Assembly: GCA_003476705.1 (NCBI GenBank)
Contig: DMVM01000144.1
Coordinates: 679 to 28,616 of the forward strand
Source: Coprothermobacter sp.
GTDB lineage: Bacteria; Coprothermobacterota; Coprothermobacteria; Coprothermobacterales; Coprothermobacteraceae
DNA length: 27,938 nucleotides
Direction of reading: 5' to 3'
In this document: positions 13,249-21,811 of the stretch, in pieces
How positions within the stretch are numbered: position 1 is the first letter of the stretch
Layout of the letters: every line of letters starts with the position of its first letter
The notes under the pieces: generated by a model
Database searches by the model: none
Told to the model about the DNA's origin: nothing
What the model saw: only the letters and a program-made list of their open reading frames with translations
Made by a program: the position numbers and the translations under genes

Positions 13249-16206
13249 ATGAAATCAGTTATTAAGAGAGGGTTAGCATCACTCCTCATTATGGTGCTTG
13301 CGTGTTCATTTGTGGTACTACCATCTAAGGCTGATACGGTTTCCAAGCTTTCTCCTGATCTTACCCAGAAGATGCTAACCTCCACTGCATTTCAAGATGT
13401 CATGGTTGTTCTAAGGGATGAACCCGTCATCGAACATACTAAAAACAGAACTGGAATTGACAAGTTGGATACAGAGAGCATTAAATCTGATTCCAATAGT
13501 TCTTCCTATGAGAACAAACTAATAATGACACAGAGCATGGTGTTTAACAAAGTAAAGCAAACGTCACCTGATGCAGAAATAGGACATAGCCTCACCTGGA
13601 CCCTGAACGGATTCACTATGAAAGCGAGAGGTGTAGATTTAAGTAAGATTGCAGACATTAAAGAAGTAAAAGCAGTGTATCCCATACCTGTGGTTTCTAT
13701 GCCTGAAATAAGCACCCTAGCATTCGAGACTCCAACTGCAGGCTCTGAAGATTTAGTGCTTCAACACATGAACGAAGAAGTTCTCACGGGACTTCATGTA
13801 AAAGACGTATGGCAGATGAAGGATGCAAAAGGCAATCCCATTGAGGGAAGCAACATTGTCATCGCAGTAATTGATACTGGTGTGGATTATACTCACCCTG
13901 ATTTAGGCGGCTGTTTGGGATCTTCTTGCAAGGTCATCGGAGGTTACGATTTCGGCGATGACGATAGCGACCCCATGGATCAAATGGGGCATGGAACGTT
14001 AGTAGCAGGTACAATTGCCGCCGATGGTCGAATAAAAGGGACTGCACCAAAGGCAAAATTATTAGCTTATAAAGTGTTGCCCACATTGACAACTACAACA
14101 CCAACTAGTGACGTGCTTTTAGCCCCTGGTAACATTTATCCGGCCATCGACCAAGCAGCTAAAGATGGTGCAGACATAATAAACATTTCCTTAACCGACG
14201 AGTCCAGACTCAAAACCGATTACGGCAAGGAAATAATAGAAAATCTGGAAACCTTGAACATAATCGTTGTGGCCGCAGCGGGAAATTCGGGATCAGCTGT
14301 TTATTGCGACGATCCTTTTTCACCAGACCTCTGCCCCAAAGGTTATTCAGCACCACTACTAACAACTTTTACTGAACCGAATGTGATCACCGTGGGAGGC
14401 TCTGTCTCCACAGATATGCCCGTAGCAAGAGTAGCGCCCTTTTCTTCTATGGGCCCATCAATTGACTTTCGTCTCAAACCAGATTTAATAGCTCCTGCCT
14501 ATACGTTCAACACAGCTACTGGGAGCAGATATGTTTATGAAGAGGGAACTTCCTTCTCGACGCCTTTAGTTTCTGGAATAGCCGCACTCATAAAGCAGGG
14601 CCATCCAGATTGGTCAACAGAAGACGTAAGAGCGTCGCTTATAAATACAGCCACTGTTTTCTATAATGATGACAACGAAGAGCCTGAATCGTTACTCCTG
14701 CAAGGTTCTGGCCGCGTAGATGCGTTAAGAGCCTTGGAAACAAGCGTTTTAGTAGAGCCCTACTCCATATCAATGACAGCAACTGGGCTAAAACCTGTGA
14801 ATCTGGTCGTAAAGAATGTTAGTGGGACCACTCAGACTCTCTCGGCGTCAGTAGAACTAACGTTGGGCAATTTCGAACTCGGTGCTAATGATGGGCTGAA
14901 GCTATCTATTTCCCCAAGTACATTGACAATACCAAAGGGAGGCTCGGCCACAGTAACATTGATCCCCTCAGCCGACCTAACGGAACTCTCAAAGGGACCA
15001 CACGAAGGCTTAGTTTGGCTTAGTAATGGAGAAACAAAGGCACATGTGCCTTTGCTTATTTGGAATGATCCATCAGCTTGGTGGTTCCCTGTTACTGAAA
15101 CTAGGCCATCAAAGCTTGCCAACGTGAGAGCATCTTCTACTGTTCTTGACTTCAGCATCCCTGAGCAGCGAACTGTGACAATTGATTTCACATTGAGGCT
15201 TGGCTCTATTGATGGTCCAGCCGCGCTTGTGGACACCCCTACCACAATTCCATATGGATATTTGATGAATTCCGTCTCATTGGTTGAAATATCCATACTT
15301 GATGAAAACAATGCCACGGTAACCACTTTTTACGCTGAGACAGGACTGTTAATAGGACATTACAAAGCTGTCTGGAACGGCTTAGGCGAGGACAACTTTC
15401 CTGTGAAGGATGGAAAATACAAATATGTTATAGCTGCTTCTGATTCCGGCATATCGGTAAAAGAACAACAATACGTGTACATAAACGTGGATACTGCATC
15501 GGGCTACATTCAAGTAAAGAACAGTCCAGATACAACTCCCCCATCGTTAACAGTGAATATTCCTGAGGAATATACCGTTACAAAGTACGTATTCGAACCA
15601 GATCCGGTGTTAGTTCTGAGCGGAAAAACAGAAGCGGGCAACTTTGTCGAGATAAACGGAGAAAGTGTCGCCGTAGACAGTAGTGGAATGTTCAAAGCAA
15701 ACATCCCACTAACAACACAGGTGAACAAAGTCACAGTAATCGCGCGTAGAAAGGTTTTGGATGAATTAACACTGGAAACTTGGAAACTCATAACCATTCA
15801 GTTGGTTCCACTCAATCTCATTGAACTCCAAATCGGAAAGCCGCAGTTCAAGGTAAATAATCAAACCAAAATCCTGGATGCACCACCAATCATAAAGAAC
15901 AGCCGCACGCTGCTTCCCATTAGGGCCGTTGTTGAAGCCATGGGTGGGCAGGTTGAATGGGACCCAGCTGATAGACGTGTGGATATAACCTATGAAGGAA
16001 AGTCAATAAACCTTTGGATAGGGAAGAACAAGGCTAAGGTTAATGGCCAAGAAGTAATGATCGACCCATCTAACCCCAACGTGGTACCAGAAATCACAAA
16101 CAGCAGAACCATGGTTCCTTTAAGGTTTGTAGCAGAATCTCTTGGTTGCCATGTAGAATGGCTACCTAATACAAAGAGCATCAGAATAACATACCAAGCA
16201 GGTTAA
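13249..16206 (+). CDS. Secreted multi-domain subtilisin-like serine protease (S8) with C-terminal copper-amine-oxidase-N-like domain
   Basis: A 985-residue secreted protease. A signal peptide (KR-rich start, hydrophobic 8-24) probably ends after Ala28. An inhibitor-type propeptide spans about 35-150. The S8 catalytic domain (about 200-495) shows the full triad: Asp209 in VIDTGVDYTHPDLGG, His248 in GHGTLVAGT, Ser435 in GTSFSTPLVSGIAAL, with oxyanion Asn346 in AAAGNSG. Then follow beta-rich domains: about 505-605, a FlgD-like repeat ending YKAVWNGLGEDNFPVKDGKYKY (705-727), an Ig-like domain (764-834) and a copper-amine-oxidase N-terminal-like domain (about 862-983) with two NSRTxxPxRxVxE repeats. 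Cys222/Cys227 and Cys353/Cys362 could form disulfides. The ATG is preceded by AAAGGGGG. It is a large extracellular protease of the kind seen in proteolytic thermophiles such as Coprothermobacter. Confidence 0.93.
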   Translation: MKSVIKRGLASLLIMVLACSFVVLPSKADTVSKLSPDLTQKMLTSTAFQDVMVVLRDEPVIEHTKNRTGIDKLDTESIKSDSNSSSYENKLIMTQSMVFNKVKQTSPDAEIGHSLTWTLNGFTMKARGVDLSKIADIKEVKAVYPIPVVSMPEISTLAFETPTAGSEDLVLQHMNEEVLTGLHVKDVWQMKDAKGNPIEGSNIVIAVIDTGVDYTHPDLGGCLGSSCKVIGGYDFGDDDSDPMDQMGHGTLVAGTIAADGRIKGTAPKAKLLAYKVLPTLTTTTPTSDVLLAPGNIYPAIDQAAKDGADIINISLTDESRLKTDYGKEIIENLETLNIIVVAAAGNSGSAVYCDDPFSPDLCPKGYSAPLLTTFTEPNVITVGGSVSTDMPVARVAPFSSMGPSIDFRLKPDLIAPAYTFNTATGSRYVYEEGTSFSTPLVSGIAALIKQGHPDWSTEDVRASLINTATVFYNDDNEEPESLLLQGSGRVDALRALETSVLVEPYSISMTATGLKPVNLVVKNVSGTTQTLSASVELTLGNFELGANDGLKLSISPSTLTIPKGGSATVTLIPSADLTELSKGPHEGLVWLSNGETKAHVPLLIWNDPSAWWFPVTETRPSKLANVRASSTVLDFSIPEQRTVTIDFTLRLGSIDGPAALVDTPTTIPYGYLMNSVSLVEISILDENNATVTTFYAETGLLIGHYKAVWNGLGEDNFPVKDGKYKYVIAASDSGISVKEQQYVYINVDTASGYIQVKNSPDTTPPSLTVNIPEEYTVTKYVFEPDPVLVLSGKTEAGNFVEINGESVAVDSSGMFKANIPLTTQVNKVTVIARRKVLDELTLETWKLITIQLVPLNLIELQIGKPQFKVNNQTKILDAPPIIKNSRTLLPIRAVVEAMGGQVEWDPADRRVDITYEGKSINLWIGKNKAKVNGQEVMIDPSNPNVVPEITNSRTMVPLRFVAESLGCHVEWLPNTKSIRITYQAG

Positions 16207-16222
16207 AACACCTGCTTATAAC

Positions 16223-16251
16223 GGGGCTGGCTAAAAGCCGGCCCCTTTTTT
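16223..16251 (+). terminator. Rho-independent terminator after the subtilase gene
   Basis: GGGGCTGGC/GCCGGCCCC (9 pairs with one G-U) closes a TAAAA loop and is followed by TTTTTT. It lies 16 bases after the stop codon. The minus strand lacks a T-run, so it probably does not serve the convergent ABC permease gene. Confidence 0.9.
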
Positions 16252-16263
16252 ACCAAACCTTGT

Positions 16264-17001
16264 TTAGAAAATCTTTTCCAATATGTAGGTGCTCCTTACA
16301 CGCTTTGATATGTAGAGGAGCATCAGGGCAATGAGTAAGCTAACATACATGTAGGAGATCCACACGCTAGCCGTAGGTGCAAAGCCCAAGGGTATACGGA
16401 TTATATTGAGCAAATGCGTTGTCGGGTTTATTAAGAGCACGTACTTAAATACTGTACTTTGGCTCTGGAAACTGTAGTAAATGGGAGAAAACAGTATAAA
16501 GGCCCAGGAAATCAGCTGGAGCAAACCATTGGCTATGAAAAGGTTTTTCATGCTTAGCCCAAGGTAAACAGAGAAGCACAGCAAAAAGAGAATGGATATA
16601 ATAATTGCTAAGAAAAACATAAGGTAGTTCACGCTGGATACGTGGATGAGTATAAAAGGCAGTACGGCAACGATGATGGGCAGAACAATAAGGACATAAG
16701 TAAGGCAGACACTTACGATGACCTCCGGGAACGTTACTGCATAGGTGGAATATAGCTCCAGCACTTCCTTTTGCCTAAGGTTTGTTATGCTAAGCGCAAG
16801 CATAGCTAAGAATGTACTGATCAGCGTAGACACAATGTAGCCAGAAAGCAGATAACTTACAGAGACGTTCTGCGTACCACTTGAGAGAAGCACCACCAAG
16901 GCATAGGAAAAGGGCATGACAAAGACTACCAAGAAAAGCTGGAGTAGGTAGATTCTTAAGGTTTTAAACTGCATTTGGATGGCTGTAATGATCTTATCCA
17001 T
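16264..17001 (-). CDS. ABC-2 type exporter permease
   Basis: A 245-residue membrane protein with about six hydrophobic segments: near residues 17-40, 50-70, 93-118, 125-148, 155-175 and 212-230. It has the pattern of ABC-2 permeases that pair with a single ATPase subunit. It overlaps the upstream ATPase gene by eight bases, so the two form one transporter. The C-terminus ends in a short basic tail. The substrate cannot be read from the sequence; the old-yellow-enzyme gene upstream gives no direct hint. Confidence 0.82.
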   Translation of the reverse strand: MDKIITAIQMQFKTLRIYLLQLFLVVFVMPFSYALVVLLSSGTQNVSVSYLLSGYIVSTLISTFLAMLALSITNLRQKEVLELYSTYAVTFPEVIVSVCLTYVLIVLPIIVAVLPFILIHVSSVNYLMFFLAIIISILFLLCFSVYLGLSMKNLFIANGLLQLISWAFILFSPIYYSFQSQSTVFKYVLLINPTTHLLNIIRIPLGFAPTASVWISYMYVSLLIALMLLYISKRVRSTYILEKIF

Positions 17002-17932
17002 GGTTATCCCCTATCAGCCTCATTACTGCTTCATCAAAAGAAGGCGCTTCCATTTCTATGTAAGTAATACAAAATGAGCTGTTTATGTCGCCTATGAGTT
17101 CCATGGCAGAGCTTAAATTGTCCACTGACAGGTTGAATACCCCATTCTGCAAGCTGTATTTGACCTGCCTTTCTTCGAGCAGATTCTCTGTACAGTCGAT
17201 GTTCGAAACGGTCAGCCTCATGGTGCATGGCAGTTTCAGCATATTGGAGATTTCTTCAGGCGAACCTTGGGCAATAATTCTTCCATCTACCAAAATGTAA
17301 ATGCGATCACATAGACGTTTAACCTCGTTCATGTCGTGGCTGGCTATCAAAATGGATTGCTCCTCACTCAGCTCTGAAAATATCTCCCAAATGTGCATTT
17401 TCGTGACAATGTCAACCATGGATGTAGGTTCATCCAATATGAGAAATTGCCCGCCCTGCGCTAAAGCAACAGCGAGAAGGGATAACTTCACCAGCCCAGG
17501 AGAAAGCTGATATCCAAAGTATTTACGGACGTCGCCTAAATTTAATAGTTCAATTATTGCATCCAACTTCTTTTTATATCCTTCCCCTTTATAACCTTTA
17601 AACCTCAAGGCAAAACCGATTTCTTCTTCAATCGTAAGGGATGGGTAGTAAAGCGGATATTGAGGTTCATAGCCCACCTCTCCTTTTACCGCCAATGGAT
17701 CCTTTGTTATGTCTTTGCCAAGTAATGTTATTTTTCCATCGGTGGGTTTGAGCAAACCCAAAATCTGCCTTAGCATCGTGGTTTTACCGGCACCATTTGG
17801 TCCAATAACACCAACAATCTCTTTTTCACCAACAGCTAAGTTTATCCCATCATTTGCCTTCTTGCCGTTAGGATAAATCTTGGTTAGATTTTCTACCCTA
17901 AGAACTTGTGCCATTTCTCCGCTCACATCCAT
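16994..17932 (-). CDS. ABC transporter ATP-binding protein with atypical signature motif
   Basis: A 312-residue ATPase of the exporter (CcmA-like) class. Walker A is GPNGAGKT at 44-51, Walker B FLILDEP at 163-169, and the H-loop ASHD ends at 200 (His199). The signature reads YQLSPGLVKLSLLAVALA (about 141-158), so the usual LSGGQ is LSPGL: the second Gly is kept, the first is Pro. The tail after about 225 is a regulatory extension seen in many two-component exporters. The start at 17932 or the ATG six codons later (17914) are both possible; the first has GGGAG nearby. It lies 15 bases after the flavin oxidoreductase gene and overlaps the permease gene. Confidence 0.87.
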   Translation of the reverse strand: MDVSGEMAQVLRVENLTKIYPNGKKANDGINLAVGEKEIVGVIGPNGAGKTTMLRQILGLLKPTDGKITLLGKDITKDPLAVKGEVGYEPQYPLYYPSLTIEEEIGFALRFKGYKGEGYKKKLDAIIELLNLGDVRKYFGYQLSPGLVKLSLLAVALAQGGQFLILDEPTSMVDIVTKMHIWEIFSELSEEQSILIASHDMNEVKRLCDRIYILVDGRIIAQGSPEEISNMLKLPCTMRLTVSNIDCTENLLEERQVKYSLQNGVFNLSVDNLSSAMELIGDINSSFCITYIEMEAPSFDEAVMRLIGDNHG

Positions 17933-17947
17933 CCACTCCCGCAGTTT

Positions 17948-18973
17948 TCACCGGTATTCCCCACGCTCGTACTGCTTCGGAAACACCACGTCTGCTTTGA
18001 GCTCGTGTGCGGCATACAACGGCCAATAAGGCTGCCTTAAAAGGACTCTGCCAAGCAAAACTAAATCCGCTCTTTGGTTGCCTATGATTTCTTCAGCCAT
18101 TTCAGGACTTGTTATTAGGCCTACAGCAGCAGTAGCTACACCTGTTTCCCTTTTAACTGCCTCTGCAAACCCTATTTGATAGCCCGGGTAAAGGTCTATG
18201 CGTGGAGACAAGAGCCCGCCCGAGCTGCAGTCCACAACATCAATCAAATCCTTAACCATGTTCACGATGGCTATGGTCTCATCAATATCGAGCCCGCCTT
18301 CCACGTAATCGGTTGCCGAAACGCGCATGAAAATGGGAATATCCTCTGGAACATTGCTCCTTACTGCCTCCAGAACTTCCCTGAGGAACCTAACCCTGTT
18401 TTCTATTCCCCCGCCGTATTCATCAGTTCTTTTGTTTGATAAAGGTGACAAGAATTCGTGGATAAGGTATCCGTGAGCAGCATGGATTTCCAACACGTCA
18501 AATCCAGCCTTTACTGCCCTTTTCCCTGCCTCAGCGAAAGCCTGAACAATTTTCTGTATCTCAGCCTTAGTTAGCTCCTCTGGTAAAGGGTAGCTGTCAC
18601 TCCAATGCATGGCTGACGGAGCCACAATATGTTCCCCCTCGACTTCGCATTTTCTACCAGCATGCCCCAGCTGAACACCGATCTTGCATCCAACGCTGTG
18701 CACAAAATCCACAATATGCTTCAATGGGCCAATTTGGCTATCATCCCAGAGCCCAAGATCATTAGCCGTGATGCGTCCTCTTTTCTCCACTGCGGTAGCT
18801 TCCTGAAGTATTAAACCCACCCCACCAACAGCCCTAGTAGAATAATGGACAAAATGCCAGTCAGTGGCTAACCCATCTTCACCTCCACAGTACATGCACA
18901 TGGGAGACATCCCAATGCGATTCTTTAAACTAAGTCCCTTAATCTGCAAAGGGGTAAAAAGCTTGCTCATCAT
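17948..18973 (-). CDS. Old yellow enzyme family NADPH:flavin oxidoreductase (YqjM/NamA-like)
   Basis: A 341-residue FMN-binding TIM-barrel ene-reductase that reduces activated C=C bonds with NAD(P)H. It has the thermophilic-like (YqjM) subclass marks: NRIGMSPMCMY with the FMN-tuning Cys near residue 26, WHFVHYSTRAVGGVGLILQEATAV, the His pair region EIHAAHGYLIHEFLSPLSNKRTDEYGG and VGLITSPEMAEEII. The ATG at 18973 is chosen because AGAGG lies just before it; an ATG six codons upstream contains that ribosome binding site. It is the first gene of a three-gene unit with the ABC transporter. The electrophile reduced in vivo is unknown. Confidence 0.92.
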   Translation of the reverse strand: MMSKLFTPLQIKGLSLKNRIGMSPMCMYCGGEDGLATDWHFVHYSTRAVGGVGLILQEATAVEKRGRITANDLGLWDDSQIGPLKHIVDFVHSVGCKIGVQLGHAGRKCEVEGEHIVAPSAMHWSDSYPLPEELTKAEIQKIVQAFAEAGKRAVKAGFDVLEIHAAHGYLIHEFLSPLSNKRTDEYGGGIENRVRFLREVLEAVRSNVPEDIPIFMRVSATDYVEGGLDIDETIAIVNMVKDLIDVVDCSSGGLLSPRIDLYPGYQIGFAEAVKRETGVATAAVGLITSPEMAEEIIGNQRADLVLLGRVLLRQPYWPLYAAHELKADVVFPKQYERGEYR

Positions 18974-19459
18974 TTGCACCTCTTCCTTCATACACTAAAC
19001 GTGCGTATACCATTATTATGGTGCATATAGTGCTCTGATATGCCTGCTTATCGTCAGCCCAATTTTTTACTTCCTGCACAACAGTGGAAAGTACTTATGG
19101 AAAACTTGAGGGTGGCCTTTAATTAGTAATTAGCAATATGAAAAGCCTTCCATAGGAATCACCGAAGGTGAAAAAGTTGTAGCACGCATAGCCATAATGA
19201 GCATTAGTACGGACTCGTATCTGACATGTCAACTGAGCATGGACGCTACTTTCAACTAACTTTAAATGTAAACGTTGTTTGGAAAAACATTGTGCCGTTT
19301 GGTACTTTTTTTGAGAATACAACTATCGAGTTTAACCAAAGATTTTCACAGGATAACCAGCAAAAAACTTTGCCGTCTGCCAAGACCTATTCTTCCTAAG
19401 CTCCTAAAAGAATTTGAGCTATTGTTTCTGTTTTTGTCAGCGAAAGGCACCAAAACTAA

Positions 19460-19633
19460 ACAGCCTGGCTTACTAAAAAGCAAGAAGTAAATACTCTCTT
19501 TGTTAGCTACAGTACGGGTGCCGCTGCATTGTTGATAACCTCAACTTTTGCACAGCTAAATCCATTATTAAACCTTCAAGCGTGGATGTTTTCTATCGAT
19601 AAGGAGGAAAAGCAAGGCACTTCTAAAACATAA
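19460..19633 (+). pseudogene. C-terminal remnant of a membrane transporter-like protein
   Basis: A 57-codon open frame without a start codon reads QEVNTLFVSYSTGAAALLIT, then STFAQLNPLLNLQAWMFSID and a charged tail KEEKQGTSKT before TAA. This is the layout of the last membrane segment and cytosolic tail of a permease. Upstream it meets a TAA, and I cannot follow the frame further. I do not recognise the family. Confidence 0.4.
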
Positions 19634-19693
19634 ATCCGTTAGCTCAGGTGAGTAGACCTATAAAAGTTTCATGGTAAACCTAGTACCTATCCT

Positions 19694-19722
19694 TTGATAT
19701 GTATATGTTCGGTTACTATGAA
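19694..19722 (+). promoter_or_regulatory. Possible promoter of corA
   Basis: TTGATA (19694-19699), 17 bases, TATGAA (19717-19722). An AACCTT/AAGGTT dyad follows directly. About 105 bases before the corA start. No Mg-sensing M-box was recognised in the leader. Confidence 0.4.
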
Positions 19723-19827
19723 AACCTTAACTAGGAAGGTTAGTCATAATAATCTTTCTCAAGCATAAAAACTAGTGTCGTACATTAACATTTAAGGGAC
19801 AATATAGCACAAAAAGGGGGTAAAGCT

Positions 19828-20796
19828 GTGCTGAGAATTTTTATACATGATAACCAAACTTCGAAGCTAGAAGAAATGACAGACCCGAAACAGATACTTA
19901 CTGCCATAAGTGACACGCAAAAAACAATTTGGGTCGATTTTGCAAAACCCAGTCAAGAGGAAGCAAAGTTACTTGAAGAAGGGTTTCACTTTCACCCAAT
20001 TGCCATAGAGAGTGCCATGAAGGAGGGAGAAAGGCCGAAGTTCTACAGCTACGGAAACTACTCGTTTCTCCTAATGGAAGCAACCGTAGCATCGAACAAA
20101 GGAAGTGTTGTCAAACTATCGCAGTTTTCGGCATTCATCTCTGACAACTACTTAGTCACAGTACATCAAAAAGATATCAATTTCATAGAAGATACCATAA
20201 AGACTATTAAAGGCGAGCCCGAATTATTCAATAAGGGGGTCGGCTTCTTACTTTACAACCTGCTTGATGGACTCATAGCAAACTACTTCCCCATACTTGA
20301 TAAGATTGACAATAAGCTCAAGACAATTGAAGAACGCATATTTCAGCGACCAAACCAACAAGTCCTAAATGAGATTTTTAAATTGAGGCAAGAAATAAAC
20401 CAAATAAGAAAAAGCGTGTCCAATAACTTGGATGTGCTCAGCTTAATGCTGAGACATGATTCACTGCAATCTTCTGAGGAAAACAGAATGTACTTCATGG
20501 ATCTCTATGACCACCTGATGCACCTACTGGACATGGTTGACATGTACCACGACATGGTTTTCACGTCAATGGATGCTTATTTGTCCAGCGTGTCAAACAA
20601 TATGAACAACATCATGAAGGTACTAACAGCGATGACCACCATAATGATGCCACTCACTGTGATCACTGGTATCTACGGTATGAATTTTGATTTGCCTGAA
20701 TTCCATTGGACATACGGCTACGCTTGGGCGCTAACACTCATGGCTGTTTCCGTAGTTGCCATGACGCTCTTCCTTAGAAGTAGAAAATGGTTATGA
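19828..20796 (+). CDS. corA: CorA family magnesium/divalent cation channel
   Basis: A 322-residue CorA-type channel, the usual length. The large cytoplasmic N-domain (1-260) is followed by two C-terminal membrane helices, about 264-283 and 296-315, joined by the selectivity motif YGMNF at 283-287, and by a basic end RSRKWL. The homopentamer moves Mg2+ (or Co2+/Ni2+) down the potential. The start is GTG, with AAGGGGG eight bases upstream. It is a single gene; no paired M-box or other metal switch was recognised. Confidence 0.94.
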   Translation: MLRIFIHDNQTSKLEEMTDPKQILTAISDTQKTIWVDFAKPSQEEAKLLEEGFHFHPIAIESAMKEGERPKFYSYGNYSFLLMEATVASNKGSVVKLSQFSAFISDNYLVTVHQKDINFIEDTIKTIKGEPELFNKGVGFLLYNLLDGLIANYFPILDKIDNKLKTIEERIFQRPNQQVLNEIFKLRQEINQIRKSVSNNLDVLSLMLRHDSLQSSEENRMYFMDLYDHLMHLLDMVDMYHDMVFTSMDAYLSSVSNNMNNIMKVLTAMTTIMMPLTVITGIYGMNFDLPEFHWTYGYAWALTLMAVSVVAMTLFLRSRKWL

Positions 20797-20839
20797 GCCA
20801 AAACTTAATCCGTTGTATTGTAAAGTGCTTCGTTTAGTT

Positions 20840-20862
20840 GCACAAAATAGTTTTTGCTTTTT
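20840..20862 (+). terminator. Weak terminator after corA
   Basis: GCACAAAA/TTTTTGC can form an imperfect AT-rich hairpin with a three-base loop, followed by TTTTT. It lies 44 bases after the corA stop. Confidence 0.4.
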
Positions 20863-20952
20863 CGTTAATTAGAACCTGAACTACTGTGGTCCAGGCTTTG
20901 CCATTGCTTCAAGAAGAGTTTATTACCACTCATTCTAATTTGTGAATGACCT

Positions 20953-20981
20953 TTGCCTTGAAATGTTATAATTGTTATAGT
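20953..20981 (+). promoter_or_regulatory. Promoter of the azoreductase gene
   Basis: TTGCCT (20953-20958), 17 bases, TATAGT (20976-20981). It lies 44 bases upstream of the ATG. TATAAT at 20967 is an alternative -10 but lacks a good -35. Confidence 0.55.
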
Positions 20982-21025
20982 GAAACAGATAACTATTTTT
21001 AGAATTATGAGGAGGTTGAAACAAC

Positions 21026-21631
21026 ATGGCAAAAGTGCTTTATATCAAGGCTAACCCAAAAAGCAATGAGGAGTCACGTACTTTTAGGATTTCAGAGCAT
21101 TTTATCAAAGAATACAAAAAAGCTCACCCAGAGGATGAGATAATCGAACTGGATTTGTATAAAGAAAACATCCATTTCTTGTCAAAAGAAGAGATCGATA
21201 CCATAATGTCGGAAGACAAATACAACCTGAAGGATCATCCTGTTCTTAAGTACACATTCCAGTTTGTCGAAGCAGACAAATACGTCATAGCAACACCCAT
21301 GTGGAATCTAAGCATTCCAGCCATACTAAAAGCTTATTTTGATTACGTCTCAGTAACCGACATTACGTTTAAATACACGGAAAACGGTGCGGTTGGTTTG
21401 CTTAAGAACAAAAAAGCAGTGGTCATTATGACCACAGGTGGTGAATACCTTACTCCACCTTTTGACGAATGGGATTTTGCAAGTAAGTATGCCACCAGCA
21501 TGCTTAAGTTCTTTGGTGTGGAAGATGTTTCCTTAATAGCTGCCCAGCGACTTGATATCATCGGTGAAGATGTGGAAAAGCTGGTTTCCGATGCTATGAA
21601 GGAAGCGGAGCAGTTGGCAAAGCAATTCTAA
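21026..21631 (+). CDS. azoR: FMN-dependent NADH:quinone oxidoreductase / azoreductase (AzoR-like)
   Basis: A 201-residue flavodoxin-fold protein. The phosphate-binding start is VLYIKANPKSNEESRTF (residues 4-20), and the FMN/dimer segment PMWNLSIPAILKAYFDYVSV at about 92-111 plus TTGGEY near 134 are the marks of AzoR. Such enzymes reduce quinones and azo compounds by two electrons from NADH, and work as homodimers in the cytoplasm. The ATG is preceded by GAGGAGG nine bases upstream. A single gene with its own promoter and terminator. Confidence 0.92.
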   Translation: MAKVLYIKANPKSNEESRTFRISEHFIKEYKKAHPEDEIIELDLYKENIHFLSKEEIDTIMSEDKYNLKDHPVLKYTFQFVEADKYVIATPMWNLSIPAILKAYFDYVSVTDITFKYTENGAVGLLKNKKAVVIMTTGGEYLTPPFDEWDFASKYATSMLKFFGVEDVSLIAAQRLDIIGEDVEKLVSDAMKEAEQLAKQF

Positions 21632-21663
21632 TTTAGCAATTGCAAAGCACAAATAACTTTCAT

Positions 21664-21692
21664 AGGAGGAGCCTTATGGCTCTTCCTTTTTT
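21664..21692 (+). terminator. Rho-independent terminator after azoR
   Basis: AGGAGGAGCC/GGCTCTTCCT (10 pairs with one G-U) with a TTAT loop, then a run of T. It lies 32 bases after the azoR stop. Confidence 0.88.
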
Positions 21693-21738
21693 GTAATCCC
21701 AATTTAACCGGAACTTAACTGTTGCCTCTCCTTTTCTT

Positions 21739-21767
21739 TTCACATAGCGCCATTAAACCACTATAAT
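21739..21767 (+). promoter_or_regulatory. Promoter of asnA
   Basis: TTCACA (21739-21744), exactly 17 bases, TATAAT (21762-21767). It lies 44 bases before the TTG start. Confidence 0.65.
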
Positions 21768-21811
21768 TGCCTTCATACAGAAAAGTTGGGCATGAGAAAG
21801 GGGTGCTGTAA

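Larger units (their letters stand above)
18992..19827. other. Long gap with broken coding fragments
   Basis: No intact gene fits this 836-base stretch. Two plus-strand fragments look formerly coding: 19134-19259 (KPSIGITEGEKVVARIAIM, ending at TAA) and 19460-19633 (end of a membrane protein, listed separately). They have no start codon with a ribosome binding site. The CorA promoter candidate lies at the right end. No tRNA or insertion-sequence ends were seen. Confidence 0.45.

Noticed and set aside
14832..15797. Minus-strand ORFs of 164 and 95 codons inside the protease gene
   Set aside because: Shadows of the long subtilase frame; no family motifs or ribosome binding sites.
19275..19490. 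Plus-strand 71-codon ORF in the corA upstream gap
   Set aside because: Composition not protein-like, no ribosome binding site, and it overlaps the transporter-tail fragment in another frame.
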